From IMG/VR virus record IMGVR_UViG_3300017963_000201, positions 62,001 to 126,000 of that record: a stretch of DNA of 64,000 nucleotides; one strand, given 5' to 3'. Numbering within the stretch: the first letter of the stretch is position 1; every line of letters starts with the position of its first letter. Shown piece after piece: positions 28,766 through 37,818 of the stretch. This DNA comes from a virus. The notes beneath the pieces are model-generated. The model saw nothing but the letters and a program-made list of their open reading frames with translations. It did no database searches and was not told where the DNA came from. Made by a program: the position numbers and the translations under genes.

Positions 28766-29197
28766 TTACTCCTCTTGGTTAGCGCGTACAAACGTACAAT
28801 TGTTATAGCCTTTGAAAATAGCCATGACTTCAAAAGATCGATTCCCTGAACTATTATTGGTAATAGTAATTTGTACAGGTAAACCTATATACACATTTCG
28901 ATTTGGATCAAAATATTTTGGTATCGTATCTACTCCAACATTAGCAGGGAACCAAACATTAGGATAGTTCATATGCGCTACGACTCTAGCAGCACCGTCA
29001 GGGTAATTATGGCTCTCAGATAATTCCCCATTGAAATAAACATCCACTTGGTAAGTAACAATAGCTTCCAAAGGTCGAACAATTAAAGTCAAATCTGTAA
29101 ATGGTGTATTGCTTCTTACGGGTATTACTGAAGCCGTACCAGATGCACTCGTAGTAACAGTACTGACAACCTGATTGACAATAGGATAGTTCATCAA
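28766..29197 (-). CDS. putative virion protein (beta-sandwich)
   Basis: 143 aa, almost entirely beta strands: ASGTASVIPVRSNTPFTDLTL, IVTYQVDVYFNGEL, VQITITNNSSGNRSFEVMAIFKG. Looks like a capsid decoration or fibre-type fold; function inferred only from composition and position. Confidence 0.5.
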   Translation of the reverse strand: MMNYPIVNQVVSTVTTSASGTASVIPVRSNTPFTDLTLIVRPLEAIVTYQVDVYFNGELSESHNYPDGAARVVAHMNYPNVWFPANVGVDTIPKYFDPNRNVYIGLPVQITITNNSSGNRSFEVMAIFKGYNNCTFVRANQEE

Positions 29198-29210
29198 AAC
29201 CTCACAAAAT

Positions 29211-29273
29211 GCAAGGAAGGGGGATAATGCCGAGGTGGGGGGATTGTCCTAACATTATCCCCTTTCCTTTGCT
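29211..29273 (-). other. long imperfect hairpin between structural genes
   Basis: GGGGATAATG pairs with CATTATCCCC and the arms extend (GCAAGGAA-type/TTCCTTTGC) to about 20 bp with mismatches. No strong T-run on either strand, so probably an RNA processing or stability element. Confidence 0.5.
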
Positions 29274-29275
29274 AA

Positions 29276-29905
29276 CTATTTAATCGCTTTTTCAATAGGA
29301 TCGTTTAATTTATTCAATCGATCCTGTGCCCACTTCTTTACTTTATCGTATACACCATGCTTCTCAATATAAGCATAGTCAGCTTCTTTCAAAATCTTTT
29401 GAATCTCTCTAAAACTTTCCATGACATTCAGCTCTGGGACTTTACGGCTTGCTATCTGCGAACAGATATTTTCAACCTTCGGATGAATCAAACTCTCAGG
29501 CTGCTCTACCGCAGGGGGGATAAGAACGTCAGGAAGATTACGACGTACTCTATTAATCTTGTCTTTAGAAATTGCCCTACGTTCACGGTTGATCCGATAA
29601 TACTCTTCAGCTTTATCCGGATCTAATAATTCTAAAGCACCCGCATTCACTGCAGCATATAGGTCACGGCACGTTCTCAAAGATTCAGGATCCATCTGAT
29701 CCGTAATACACACAGGATCATCTCCCGGTGGAATAATAACCCTACCACGAGTTTCACCCGCACCGACCTGTAACGGGATGAAACCGGGTTCTTTAGTAAT
29801 CCCAGGATCTCCGGTAGCATTTCTTACCCAAATGGGTAATCGCTTATTAATAAGGTATTGCAAAGTTAATTTCACAGGTTTTTCACTTCTCTTCTTGGCT
29901 TGCAT
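29276..29905 (-). CDS. putative head-associated protein
   Basis: 209 aa from ATG 29905 (AAGGAGA upstream). N-terminal beta domain (LPIWVRNATGDPG..IPLQVGAGETRGRVIIPPG) resembles the start of the protein at 53049-53546; the C-terminal half is helical and charged. Family unknown. Confidence 0.55.
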   Translation of the reverse strand: MQAKKRSEKPVKLTLQYLINKRLPIWVRNATGDPGITKEPGFIPLQVGAGETRGRVIIPPGDDPVCITDQMDPESLRTCRDLYAAVNAGALELLDPDKAEEYYRINRERRAISKDKINRVRRNLPDVLIPPAVEQPESLIHPKVENICSQIASRKVPELNVMESFREIQKILKEADYAYIEKHGVYDKVKKWAQDRLNKLNDPIEKAIK

Positions 29906-29977
29906 TTTTTTCTCCTTTTCGTTGGCAAAGCAAAAATAATAATACAATACTAACAAGTATACATAGTATAAAGTTAA

Positions 29978-30304
29978 CTATTGTATGCTATCTTTGATAA
30001 AGTTAATAAGATGATCAATAGTAACTAAAGATTTTTGTACCTTAACTTTTTTCCCATCTAACAACACAGATCCAAGACTAAGATCTTCCCCATTGGGTGC
30101 TTCTATCTGACCACCAATTATAGATCCTCTTTCTGTCTCAGTCTCAGTCTTGTTTAATATAAAGCCCATCTCTTTTAGTTCAGGTACTCTGTCACTTAGT
30201 CTATCTATAGCTATGGGGTTAAAGTATACATCCTCTACCTTGAATTGATCCGATAATATATTAATTATCTTTTCTATCTTTAGTCCTAGTTCGTGAGGAA
30301 CCAT
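29978..30304 (-). CDS. hypothetical protein
   Basis: 108 aa from ATG 30304 (GGAGGG upstream). Helix-rich N-terminus (LGLKIEKIINILSDQF), then beta hairpins (GSIIGGQIEAPNG, VLLDGKKVKVQKS). No family recognised. Confidence 0.55.
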   Translation of the reverse strand: MVPHELGLKIEKIINILSDQFKVEDVYFNPIAIDRLSDRVPELKEMGFILNKTETETERGSIIGGQIEAPNGEDLSLGSVLLDGKKVKVQKSLVTIDHLINFIKDSIQ

Positions 30305-30314
30305 AAAACCCTCC

Positions 30315-30354
30315 AATAAAAAGGGCGCAATCAAGGATCCCTCGAATGCGCCCT
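30315..30354 (-). terminator. intrinsic terminator after capsid/arginine-rich genes
   Basis: On the minus strand AGGGCGCA (30354-30347) pairs with TGCGCCCT (30329-30322), followed by TTTTTATT. It would end most transcripts from the capsid operon. Confidence 0.85.
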
Positions 30355-30377
30355 AATGCATACATATCTAAATTTGG

Positions 30378-30860
30378 TTACCGAAATCGCCTACGAGGAA
30401 GCGGACGCCTAGAGATACTGGCCCTTCTTCGTGCCCTACGCAAAGAAGCTAATCGGGGGCTTACTCTTCGAGCTTGCCTCATGCGACGTTGTGCTGCTCT
30501 ACGCGCCAAAGCTCGAAGCCTTGCTCTACGTACTGCTTCTGCGGCACGAAGGGGTCTACGTCGAGCTACGGGCCTTCTGCTAATAGGTCTCCGAGCAACA
30601 GCCCGCCTACGTGCCACCGGGCGTCTACGTGCTAACGGTCGCCGCCTAGCTACCGGGCGACGTGATCTACGATCTTCGAGTTGATTATAAATGCGCTCTA
30701 GGCCACGCTCAACCATAGCTACTGTGCGCAAGTCCCTAGCACGCATAAGCATATCGTTATATCTATCCACTTTAGCCGCCAAGTCATTTCGACCTTCACG
30801 CTCAAGATACTCAGCCGCTTTGTCCAATTCGTTTCTAAGTGCGATTTTATTGATCCGCAT
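30378..30860 (-). CDS. arginine-rich protamine/histone-like protein
   Basis: 160 aa from ATG 30860 (AAGGAGA upstream). The first ~60 residues are a helical domain (IALRNELDKAAEYLEREGRNDLAAK). The rest is extremely basic, with repeats RRPVARRRPLARRRP and RRAR-type clusters to the C-terminal RRRFR. Directly downstream of the major capsid gene in the same operon, so highly expressed late. A packaged DNA-condensing or DNA-binding protein is the natural inference; no enzymatic motif. Confidence 0.7.
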   Translation of the reverse strand: MRINKIALRNELDKAAEYLEREGRNDLAAKVDRYNDMLMRARDLRTVAMVERGLERIYNQLEDRRSRRPVARRRPLARRRPVARRRAVARRPISRRPVARRRPLRAAEAVRRARLRALARRAAQRRMRQARRVSPRLASLRRARRRASISRRPLPRRRFR

Positions 30861-30955
30861 AGCCCTACTCTCCTTAGTATAGATTAGAAAAGTGGTTACC
30901 CTGACCAAGGGCTAGTTGATCAAGGTAACCGATACGAAGCACTCGCCACAAGTAA

Positions 30956-32092
30956 CTACAGCCGCGAACCGTAGGCAACACCAGCAGCATTGCCAAGGTA
31001 CATAGAGATCAGCTCATAGAAGAACCAACCCTCGCGGGGTCTACCTTCCATGAATTCATCCGTGGGTTTCGAGAACAGCTCAACCCGGATAGGCATGCCA
31101 CCCAGGTACTCAGGAGCCGCAACACCGTAAACCTCTCCCGGACTCAAGATCTCATAGGTGTTTGTGCCAGCGGTCGTAATAACCATAGCATTGAGAATCA
31201 CACCGATATAACCAGCAAGAATTAATTCACGTTGCGCAATCGGGTCTACCTGCTGGCTTACGGTGGTTACGAGATCAGAGATCTCTTGACGATGGACGAT
31301 GAATTTGTCCAAGACAAGGCGATGCCGTTCAACCTGATATCGAATACTCTCTAAGGCAGCCAGGTTCAGAGCCGCAAAGAAAGTAGTCGTATTAGCCGCA
31401 TTCGCGCCAGCGGCAAACAGGTTAATCATAGCCAGGTCTTCTTGGTATTCGATGGCTTGACGTGCCTTATCTTGCGCTCGTTGCACGATATCAAACTGTG
31501 CGCGGAACTTATCCTTGATCTCAATCGAAGGATAGGCGGTAACTTCAAACTCCGGTGGGTAGTAGTAGCGACCCTCAACTACGCTCTGTGGAGTCTGACC
31601 ATCCTCGGCAATCTGAAAGCCAAGGACATACGGATCTTTATCATAACGAATAACATCGCCTGATCCTACGGTACGGGGCATCCAAACTTTTCGAGCAAGA
31701 CCCTCGTAGTCAATCACTTCTTTGATCACGTTGATTATGCCCTGGCCAACCATCCTAAATCCCTGAGACGTGGGATCCGAGAAAGCCTCTTTCAAGATAG
31801 CTTCAGCTTCGGCATCCTCCATACCATCTGAAAAAGAAGCTTCACGAGCAATCTGATACTTACCACTCGCAACACCGTCCAATACGCCTTGGATCTTATC
31901 CAGAGCTTCTGGGTTATTGGATGCATTCAGCTCGCCATGCTGACTAAATAAACGTTCGGAAGAAGACTCAGGACGCTTACCGTTCCGAGCCACCCTACCG
32001 AAACTAGGCGGATTGAATTCGTCTCCCGTCCGCTTGTCAATAGAGACCGTGGCAGCGGCGGCTTTTTTAAGATACGGATTATTGAAGCGCAT
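30956..32092 (-). CDS. major capsid protein (HK97 fold)
   Basis: 378 aa, very strong SD (AAGGAGGAGG). After an N-terminal ~90-residue arm or delta region, an HK97-like core: MVGQGIINVIKEVIDYEGLARKVWMPR, E-loop-like segment (PYVLGFQIAEDGQTPQSVVEGR), the spine helix (QRAQDKARQAIEYQEDLAMINLF), and a C-terminal LGGMPIRVE strand. Sits after scaffold and decoration-type genes. Codon use is optimised relative to neighbours, as expected for the most abundant protein. Confidence 0.88.
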   Translation of the reverse strand: MRFNNPYLKKAAAATVSIDKRTGDEFNPPSFGRVARNGKRPESSSERLFSQHGELNASNNPEALDKIQGVLDGVASGKYQIAREASFSDGMEDAEAEAILKEAFSDPTSQGFRMVGQGIINVIKEVIDYEGLARKVWMPRTVGSGDVIRYDKDPYVLGFQIAEDGQTPQSVVEGRYYYPPEFEVTAYPSIEIKDKFRAQFDIVQRAQDKARQAIEYQEDLAMINLFAAGANAANTTTFFAALNLAALESIRYQVERHRLVLDKFIVHRQEISDLVTTVSQQVDPIAQRELILAGYIGVILNAMVITTAGTNTYEILSPGEVYGVAAPEYLGGMPIRVELFSKPTDEFMEGRPREGWFFYELISMYLGNAAGVAYGSRL

Positions 32093-32130
32093 TCTTAGTC
32101 CTCCTCCTTACGATTTATTTTTATTATTGT

Positions 32131-32865
32131 TTACGCAGTCACACGAACTTGGGCAACCCCAAGGAACGGGTTAGCAGCAGTAGGAACGTTAATACAGCGA
32201 CCACAAACAGAACTGATAGCACCACCGGCAATCCCAGCACTTGTCCACAGGCTGTTAGCATCGGAGCGCAGCGCACAATTCAAAGTGTAGGTTTGCGCTA
32301 CATCGTATTGATCGGTGTAGAGAATTGCATCGCCTTCGGCAATCGCAATCCGATCACTCCCTAAAGTGTCGTTACGGCACCGATCATAATTCTGACTCGT
32401 ACTCCACCTAGTCGAAGACATCTCGTACTGAAGCTGAGAGCTACTTACCGAATACTCATACCAAATAACCACAGTCTGGCCTGCCGTGATTGCACCTGCA
32501 GCAATTCGAGTCACAACACCATTAGCCGTCGAGATAGAGTAATCGGTACCCTGCGTATAGGTGGTCGTGCCCGCAGAGTTAGTAACCTTAATCTTCGTGG
32601 TACCAGTGATATTGCCACCGCGAAGATTAATAGTTCCGGTCGTAGTTGAGAAGCTCTGAGATTCTACCGTTGTTCTAATATAAGTAGAAGCAGCATCCTT
32701 CCAAAAGGTCCCAATAGGAACCGTACCCGAAGCTGCGGTTGTAGCAACGGTAACACCGCTGGCATCAGTAGCCAAAAAGGCAATCATACCAGCAACGATA
32801 CTAACATTGCTATCCACATGGTAAAATGGACGATAGTAAGCATAGGATACTTGTTTGTCGATCAT
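32131..32865 (-). CDS. putative capsid decoration/head fibre protein
   Basis: 244 aa between scaffold and major capsid genes. Ser/Thr/Gly-rich beta repeats (SFSTTTGTINLRGGNITGTTKIKVTNSAGTTTYTQGTDY) and a C-terminal SVCGRCINVPTAANPFLGVAQV segment. Such proteins often stabilise or decorate capsids. Good SD. Confidence 0.6.
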   Translation of the reverse strand: MIDKQVSYAYYRPFYHVDSNVSIVAGMIAFLATDASGVTVATTAASGTVPIGTFWKDAASTYIRTTVESQSFSTTTGTINLRGGNITGTTKIKVTNSAGTTTYTQGTDYSISTANGVVTRIAAGAITAGQTVVIWYEYSVSSSQLQYEMSSTRWSTSQNYDRCRNDTLGSDRIAIAEGDAILYTDQYDVAQTYTLNCALRSDANSLWTSAGIAGGAISSVCGRCINVPTAANPFLGVAQVRVTA

Positions 32866-32918
32866 AGTTTATCTCCTTTGTAGAAAAACAAAAATATAGG
32901 TTTACTCAGAACAATGGC

Positions 32919-34241
32919 TTACATCTTTTTTACATACTGCCCGACATGGGACAGTCTTGGTTTAGGTAATGCACGTTGAATTCTCTGTGCTAACGATTCA
33001 GCTTCATTAGGGGTATAATCACTTGCTGTCGAAATATTTAAAGAGTTGTGAGACGCCTGCCTTCGAAGATCTTGCGCCTTTTGTGACAATTTAGATCCAG
33101 AAGAAGCAACCTTGGGAACATCAGTGTTCATCTCACCAATGGCAGCTTCAATCTCAACAAAAGCTTCATCGCTCTTAGCTAAGTATTTTGCGGTCTCATT
33201 AAGCGCTACATCGAAATGATCCATAGACGCCTTATGGAAAGTGCCTTCTATAGCCGTAATGGCATCCGAAGCTTCAATGCCAAAGTTGTCTAAAACCTCA
33301 AGCATGGAAGCCTTGAGCGGATTCGAAACTAGATTTTTATTCATAGCGGTCAAAGCCAATTTGAAAGCACGGACAAACCGTCTGTGGTGATCTTTACCGC
33401 TTGCGGTCTTGTGTGCCTTTTTCTTAACCACGATGCGTTTGGCATTGTACTTTTTGAGTGTATTTACAACACCTCTAGCCTTCATTTGCCGCAAAAGATT
33501 AATCCCGAAAGATCTGGTAGCCTGAATAGGATTTTTAACCGGGACGATACAAAATGGGATTTCTTTTCCCGCTTTCTTCTGTAAGACGATCCAATTCCTT
33601 TTGTCTCTACCAAGCTCCAACTCGATATTAGCAATCTTGAACATATCGGGGGCCGGATCTGCCTTAACCTTAGTATTAGGGGCAGAGGGAATCGTGCTTT
33701 TGTACTTCTTACTCTTTGCCTTATCGTAACTAAAAGAATCACCAAGATCCTTAAACGGAGTCATGCTCTCGGACTTCTTGTATAGACGGGCCTTTCTCGC
33801 AGCTCTTAATTTTGATTTAACGCTCATTGGATCCTCTTTGCTCACGACCAGATTATCGGGATTGATACCGAATTCCTCCGCAGTGAAATCTTCGCTTTCT
33901 TCCTCTTGGGCTTCATCCAGCTCTTCTTCCATCCCAGAATCATCAACACCTTTTTCAATAACCTTTTTAATATCTTCTAAGGAATCCACGATGACTTCGT
34001 TAGTATCGGCCAACTCATCAAGTTTATCGCCTAACTCTTCGAGCTGTACCTCTTCCTCTTTTTCTTCCCGAACCTCTTCTTCTACCTCTTCCTCAATTTC
34101 AGCCTTGTCCGGACCTTCATTTCCACCGCTCGGTCCTTCATCCCCAATCTCAGGAACGGGAGCTTTGGCTTCTTCCTCTTGCGCTCGAATTAGATGCCTA
34201 CGCGCTTTGTTGGCTATTTTAGCTCTAAGCCCTGGTTTCAT
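32919..34241 (-). CDS. scaffold / internal head core protein
   Basis: 440 aa upstream of the capsid gene and downstream of the protease, the usual scaffold position. Residues ~20-140 are extremely acidic (EEEVEEEVREEKEEEVQ) and coiled coil; the rest is lysine-rich. N-terminus has IRAQEEE at residues 18-24, one of the recurrent basic-x-A-Q sites in this region, and could be a maturation cleavage site. Function inferred from position and composition. Confidence 0.65.
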   Translation of the reverse strand: MKPGLRAKIANKARRHLIRAQEEEAKAPVPEIGDEGPSGGNEGPDKAEIEEEVEEEVREEKEEEVQLEELGDKLDELADTNEVIVDSLEDIKKVIEKGVDDSGMEEELDEAQEEESEDFTAEEFGINPDNLVVSKEDPMSVKSKLRAARKARLYKKSESMTPFKDLGDSFSYDKAKSKKYKSTIPSAPNTKVKADPAPDMFKIANIELELGRDKRNWIVLQKKAGKEIPFCIVPVKNPIQATRSFGINLLRQMKARGVVNTLKKYNAKRIVVKKKAHKTASGKDHHRRFVRAFKLALTAMNKNLVSNPLKASMLEVLDNFGIEASDAITAIEGTFHKASMDHFDVALNETAKYLAKSDEAFVEIEAAIGEMNTDVPKVASSGSKLSQKAQDLRRQASHNSLNISTASDYTPNEAESLAQRIQRALPKPRLSHVGQYVKKM

Positions 34242-34259
34242 GTGTTACTCCTTTGTACA

Positions 34260-34292
34260 ATTTTAGGATTGATTAAATAAATTGTTTAACTA
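34260..34292 (-). promoter_or_regulatory. candidate late promoter upstream of scaffold gene
   Basis: Minus strand TAGTTAAACA (34292-34283), 17 bp, TAAAAT (34265-34260). Confidence 0.55.
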
Positions 34293-34309
34293 GTGTTTTC
34301 TAACCTTAG

Positions 34310-35188
34310 TTAAATCAACCTATCAACTACCCGTAAAACGGATTCGGGTAATCTAGATAGGTTGCCCTGAACATAACGAACAAACTCTCCAGCGTCCTCC
34401 GTTGAAACCAGATTATAGAGTAAAGGATGGGTAGCTACACTTGCTGCTTTTTGTCGTTTACGTGCTGCAGCTTTTAGCAAGTACTGTGTTGTCGCTCCAG
34501 CATATGCGGGATCACCCACAGAGGACAGCTCTCGATACTCAACGTCACCACACTTTTCGTATACTAATTTACCGTTGATATAGCTCATCTTGTGCCAACG
34601 GATATGATCACAAAGATCGTTATCTGTATAAGCACGCTTATTACAGTAGCTACAGTCAACATGCCCACAGGCACAGCCCATGGAGAATTTATCAATATCC
34701 CCGCTCAACAAACCTTCCGCTAGTGGGGGATCCTTTGTCGTATCCATAGCAACAACAGTAAGTACATGCCTATCTTTAGGATCACTCTGCATATAGTAGG
34801 CATCAGGGATAAAACCACGAGCCGCTTTCGGGTTAGCTGAAGCATGCTCAATATGAAGAGGCACGTTACGAAAAGTCTGAAACACAAGACACTTGTGCGC
34901 TGAAGAAAACCTAACTAGCTCTTCATGCGGAAACATATCACCATTACTGTTTGGGATATCTGCAGCAACCGCTCTGGGAACAGGGAAAATGTAATCGTCA
35001 ATGCTTGGAGAAAGATCGTATACCTTAGCAACCCCAGCCAGAACACTAGGCGATATTAAGTTTAGTGCTCTTTGTACCGTATCGTGCTCTATATTGCTGA
35101 TGTCAGCGTTTTTCTGAGCGCATTTACTAAATTTCCCTGAGGATTGATATACACCTACGACGGGTACTGAGGCAATCTTATAAAACAT
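34310..35188 (-). CDS. prohead (capsid maturation) protease
   Basis: 292 aa. ADIPNSNGDMFPHEELVRF, VPLHIEHASANPKAARGFIPDAYY (catalytic-type His) and DKFSMGCACGHVDC (catalytic-type Ser) match the prohead protease pattern of large myoviruses. A Cys cluster (CACGHVDCSYC) after the Ser suggests a zinc-binding insert. Adjacent to scaffold and capsid genes. Expected to process scaffold and internal proteins after assembly. Confidence 0.8.
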   Translation of the reverse strand: MFYKIASVPVVGVYQSSGKFSKCAQKNADISNIEHDTVQRALNLISPSVLAGVAKVYDLSPSIDDYIFPVPRAVAADIPNSNGDMFPHEELVRFSSAHKCLVFQTFRNVPLHIEHASANPKAARGFIPDAYYMQSDPKDRHVLTVVAMDTTKDPPLAEGLLSGDIDKFSMGCACGHVDCSYCNKRAYTDNDLCDHIRWHKMSYINGKLVYEKCGDVEYRELSSVGDPAYAGATTQYLLKAAARKRQKAASVATHPLLYNLVSTEDAGEFVRYVQGNLSRLPESVLRVVDRLI

Positions 35189-35226
35189 TAATCTACTCCT
35201 ATAGGATGTGAACTACCTATAGAAGT

Positions 35227-35259
35227 AGACTAACTTTTTTTTGAAATAATGTTTAACTA
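35227..35259 (-). promoter_or_regulatory. candidate late promoter upstream of protease gene
   Basis: Minus strand TAGTTAAACA (35259-35250), 17 bp, TAGTCT (35232-35227). Confidence 0.5.
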
Positions 35260-35269
35260 ATGTAGTTTT

Positions 35270-35395
35270 TTAATCTTTTGGTGGGGTGTATTCTTTACCG
35301 CACTTCTCACATTTCTTAGTTTCCTTATTAATCTTACCTCCACACGAACAATAGATTTCTTGGATTGGTGCCTGACCACTTTTCTTAAATGCCAT
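35270..35395 (-). CDS. zinc-ribbon mini-protein
   Basis: 41 aa, ATG with GAGG 7 nt upstream. IYCSCGGKIN and KKCEKCGKEY form a classic four-Cys zinc ribbon. Confidence 0.7.
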   Translation of the reverse strand: MAFKKSGQAPIQEIYCSCGGKINKETKKCEKCGKEYTPPKD

Positions 35396-35406
35396 TTCAA
35401 ACCTCA

Positions 35407-36414
35407 CTAGGTATCGATTACAGGAGCTAAAACACCCTTGCAAGCCTGATAAAATACATACAAAGGTTGCTTTTCTTCACCAAAAGCTATCTTTACCTCA
35501 TCCTCATGATCATAGAGTAAATCTTTTAGCAACTTCGAATTAAACTGAGCCCTAGCCTTTGTCTTCATGTCGATCCGGTTATCTGAAGAGAGTTTTACAC
35601 TATCCATATCGGATTCTAAAGTCAACTCCTTATCTAGATCAAGGTAGACATGCTGACTCGTGTTACTAAGGGCGTTTATAACAGCGTTATTCTGAAATAC
35701 CCCAGTAGCCGACCACGATTTTTTATCAACCACAGATTTACATTCTTTTACCTCATCTGTTTTTACTAATCGGGAAACAATGTGCCATCTATCCGTAGAA
35801 AACCTAATATAGTTTTTGTAAGCTGATACCTCAATATTACTCATCTTCCTCAACAGTACAGAAAGAACCTTAATCACCCCAGAACTTGTGACACCGCTTT
35901 CTATATCAGCCCAATTAAAATTTGCCCCATGTATCCTATGAGGATCAGCTACAAATATGCCATCATTACAAATGTAAGCGGGCATCGAACTTTGCGCTCT
36001 TAGGGTATACAGTAGTTTGGGTAGATCTTCGGCTGTTAAGGTATCTTGAACCCCCCAAGTACAAGAACTCAATAGGTCATCTTCTTTTCGTATTTTAATA
36101 TCAAACTTTTCGTGCTTAGTAGAGTTTCCGATCACCACACTTTTATTTTTAATCTTGAGCGCAATCCTACCATTATTGGGGATACTTAATCGAGGACACC
36201 CAAAACTGTATACCGTTCTTGGTTCCAATTTATCCCCGGAGTGTTCCTTAGCAGGTATGTCTGTAAATATATAAAACTCCCCATTAGTAATAAATAACCG
36301 TAAAGTGTTAATCCGCTTAGTAAAAGACAAGCCATAAAATCCGAATAAATACTTGTCTGATAACTTTCGAAGCGTAGCTATAGACTTATTAAAAATCTCA
36401 GCATCAATAATCAT
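35407..36414 (-). CDS. putative sliding clamp-like protein (DNA pol III beta fold)
   Basis: 335 aa. Three roughly equal beta-alpha repeats can be traced. The last has FNSKLLKDLLYDHEDEVKIAFGEEKQPLYVFYQACKGVLAPVI, which follows the beta-clamp third-domain pattern (F-N-x-x-Y/L-L...D.V.l.f....Pl.i....y.yvlmP). The first repeat begins with a helix after MIIDAEIFNKSIATLRKL. Similarity is distant; next to a RecB-like nuclease, so a replication/recombination role fits. Confidence 0.5.
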   Translation of the reverse strand: MIIDAEIFNKSIATLRKLSDKYLFGFYGLSFTKRINTLRLFITNGEFYIFTDIPAKEHSGDKLEPRTVYSFGCPRLSIPNNGRIALKIKNKSVVIGNSTKHEKFDIKIRKEDDLLSSCTWGVQDTLTAEDLPKLLYTLRAQSSMPAYICNDGIFVADPHRIHGANFNWADIESGVTSSGVIKVLSVLLRKMSNIEVSAYKNYIRFSTDRWHIVSRLVKTDEVKECKSVVDKKSWSATGVFQNNAVINALSNTSQHVYLDLDKELTLESDMDSVKLSSDNRIDMKTKARAQFNSKLLKDLLYDHEDEVKIAFGEEKQPLYVFYQACKGVLAPVIDT

Positions 36415-37202
36415 AATCCATCCTCCCCATCACGGTTACAATACAATTTGTAGTCACAGTTAAAGCAATATTGATACTTAGTGTTTCTAGGAAATTTTGC
36501 CCCATTTTTTAGCTCAAAAACTACTCGGCTGTATTTTTCAATGGCATCAGCAATAAGTGCATCTGTGATCTCATAGGTCTTTGCTTCCCGCTTCGTGCCC
36601 ATATGCTTTAGGTATATGTATTCACCGTAGATAGGAAAATCTTCTGGTATCTTACCCATCCTCCGTAACCAAATACCATAAGTAGGAAGCTGAACTGACT
36701 CTTTGATTTGATTCTTCGTAAACGGCTTAGAGTTGGTTTTATAGTCTACAATTTTTACACAGTCATCGAGCTTATCCACTCTATCGGCTTTCCCCCAAAC
36801 CTGAACATCAGAGATAGATACATTAAACAACCGCTCAATAAATACCGTCTTTGGAAAAGAAGCAAAACCAGAGTAATACTCTAAGTAGCCTTTGAGCATA
36901 GTATGGATACTTTGTACATCGTTTTTTACAAACAAACCACTCTTTATTTTATCCGGGACTTTATATTCTTGGTAAGCCTGCCTAAAACTATCACTCATTA
37001 ATTTTCGTATATCTGTCGATCCTGAATTAGGTAATCCCTTGTGGAAATTTTCCAAAGCCTTGTGGGCAATACTCCCAATCAGAAAATACTTATTCTCAGG
37101 TACCTCAAAAGGTGCCTTTATATAGCGATACTTGAAAAGACGCTTACAGCCAAAGTAACAATCAACCTTGGTCGGCGATAAAGACTTAACTGGCAATCCC
37201 AC
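36411..37202 (-). CDS. Cas4/RecB-like PD-(D/E)XK nuclease with iron-sulfur cysteines
   Basis: 263 aa. SPTKVDCYFGCKRLFKYRYI at the N-terminus, GSIAHKALENF (His motif), VWGKADRVDKLDDCVKIVDYKTNSKP (catalytic D...DYKT), QLPTYGIWLRR, and YQYCFNCDYKLYC at the C-terminus. The Cys at the N-terminus plus three at the C-terminus are placed as in the 4Fe-4S cluster of Cas4/AddB enzymes. Probably a single-strand DNA exonuclease in recombination. ATGA overlap with the clamp-like gene. Confidence 0.88.
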   Translation of the reverse strand: MGLPVKSLSPTKVDCYFGCKRLFKYRYIKAPFEVPENKYFLIGSIAHKALENFHKGLPNSGSTDIRKLMSDSFRQAYQEYKVPDKIKSGLFVKNDVQSIHTMLKGYLEYYSGFASFPKTVFIERLFNVSISDVQVWGKADRVDKLDDCVKIVDYKTNSKPFTKNQIKESVQLPTYGIWLRRMGKIPEDFPIYGEYIYLKHMGTKREAKTYEITDALIADAIEKYSRVVFELKNGAKFPRNTKYQYCFNCDYKLYCNRDGEDGL

Positions 37203-37818
37203 TTTCGTACCTCACTAGTCTTAGGTTTTTATCAGCTATGGCCCAACCCAAAGATATTCTTTCTCGAAGAACTGACTTTACAATACTTTCCAAATTTTCA
37301 TAACCCCACTGGATCTTACCATCATACCAATTACTGACATAGGCCCATCGGATAAAATCGTTGAGTCTATAATTAAAAACGCAAACATTATGACCGCCAA
37401 CATTATGACCGTAAAATGGAACGGACAATAAAAAAAGATCTCGAACCTTAATCTTAATTCCAGTTGTCCCGGTCAAAACACCACGCTCACTCATGCTCCT
37501 AATCATATGCATGGCAAAGTAAGAATGATCATCGCAATCTCCTTGGGGTGCGCCCTTCTCTAACCATCTACCGTAAATTGCCTTTGGGCTTGAGATAACG
37601 TCACCTAACATGTACCATGTATCTTCACGCCAACCAAATGAACCTATTAGGTTTTCAAACTCGGTTGTAGAAAGTGGTTGGGGTAGAACAACTGAATCCC
37701 ATTTGGATTCAAAAGCACATTGATAAAAGCGACTCCAAAGGTAGTAAAGCCTACAGCGAAGAGCAAACCAAACTAGCACCTTAAGTATTTTTATCTTCAA
37801 TCCCAATTTCTTTTGCAT
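37186..37818 (-). CDS. transglutaminase-like cysteine protease domain protein
   Basis: 210 aa with a basic N-terminal amphipathic/hydrophobic stretch. The core has GAPQGDCDDHSYFAMHMI (Cys) and GGHNVCVFNYRLNDFIRW (His and Asp/Asn), the order of the transglutaminase/papain-like triad. Could be a virion-borne peptidoglycan or protein cross-linking/hydrolysing enzyme; substrate unknown. Confidence 0.55.
   Translation of the reverse strand: MQKKLGLKIKILKVLVWFALRCRLYYLWSRFYQCAFESKWDSVVLPQPLSTTEFENLIGSFGWREDTWYMLGDVISSPKAIYGRWLEKGAPQGDCDDHSYFAMHMIRSMSERGVLTGTTGIKIKVRDLFLLSVPFYGHNVGGHNVCVFNYRLNDFIRWAYVSNWYDGKIQWGYENLESIVKSVLRERISLGWAIADKNLRLVRYESGIAS

Noticed and set aside
30346-30684. Plus-strand ORF of 112 aa, arginine/leucine-rich
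   Set aside because: It is the antisense shadow of the arginine-rich gene; repeats of Arg codons remain open on the opposite strand.
33763-34266. 167 aa plus-strand Ser-rich ORF
   Set aside because: Complement of the Glu-rich scaffold segment (GAA/GAG to TTC/CTC, Ser/Leu codons); no SD.
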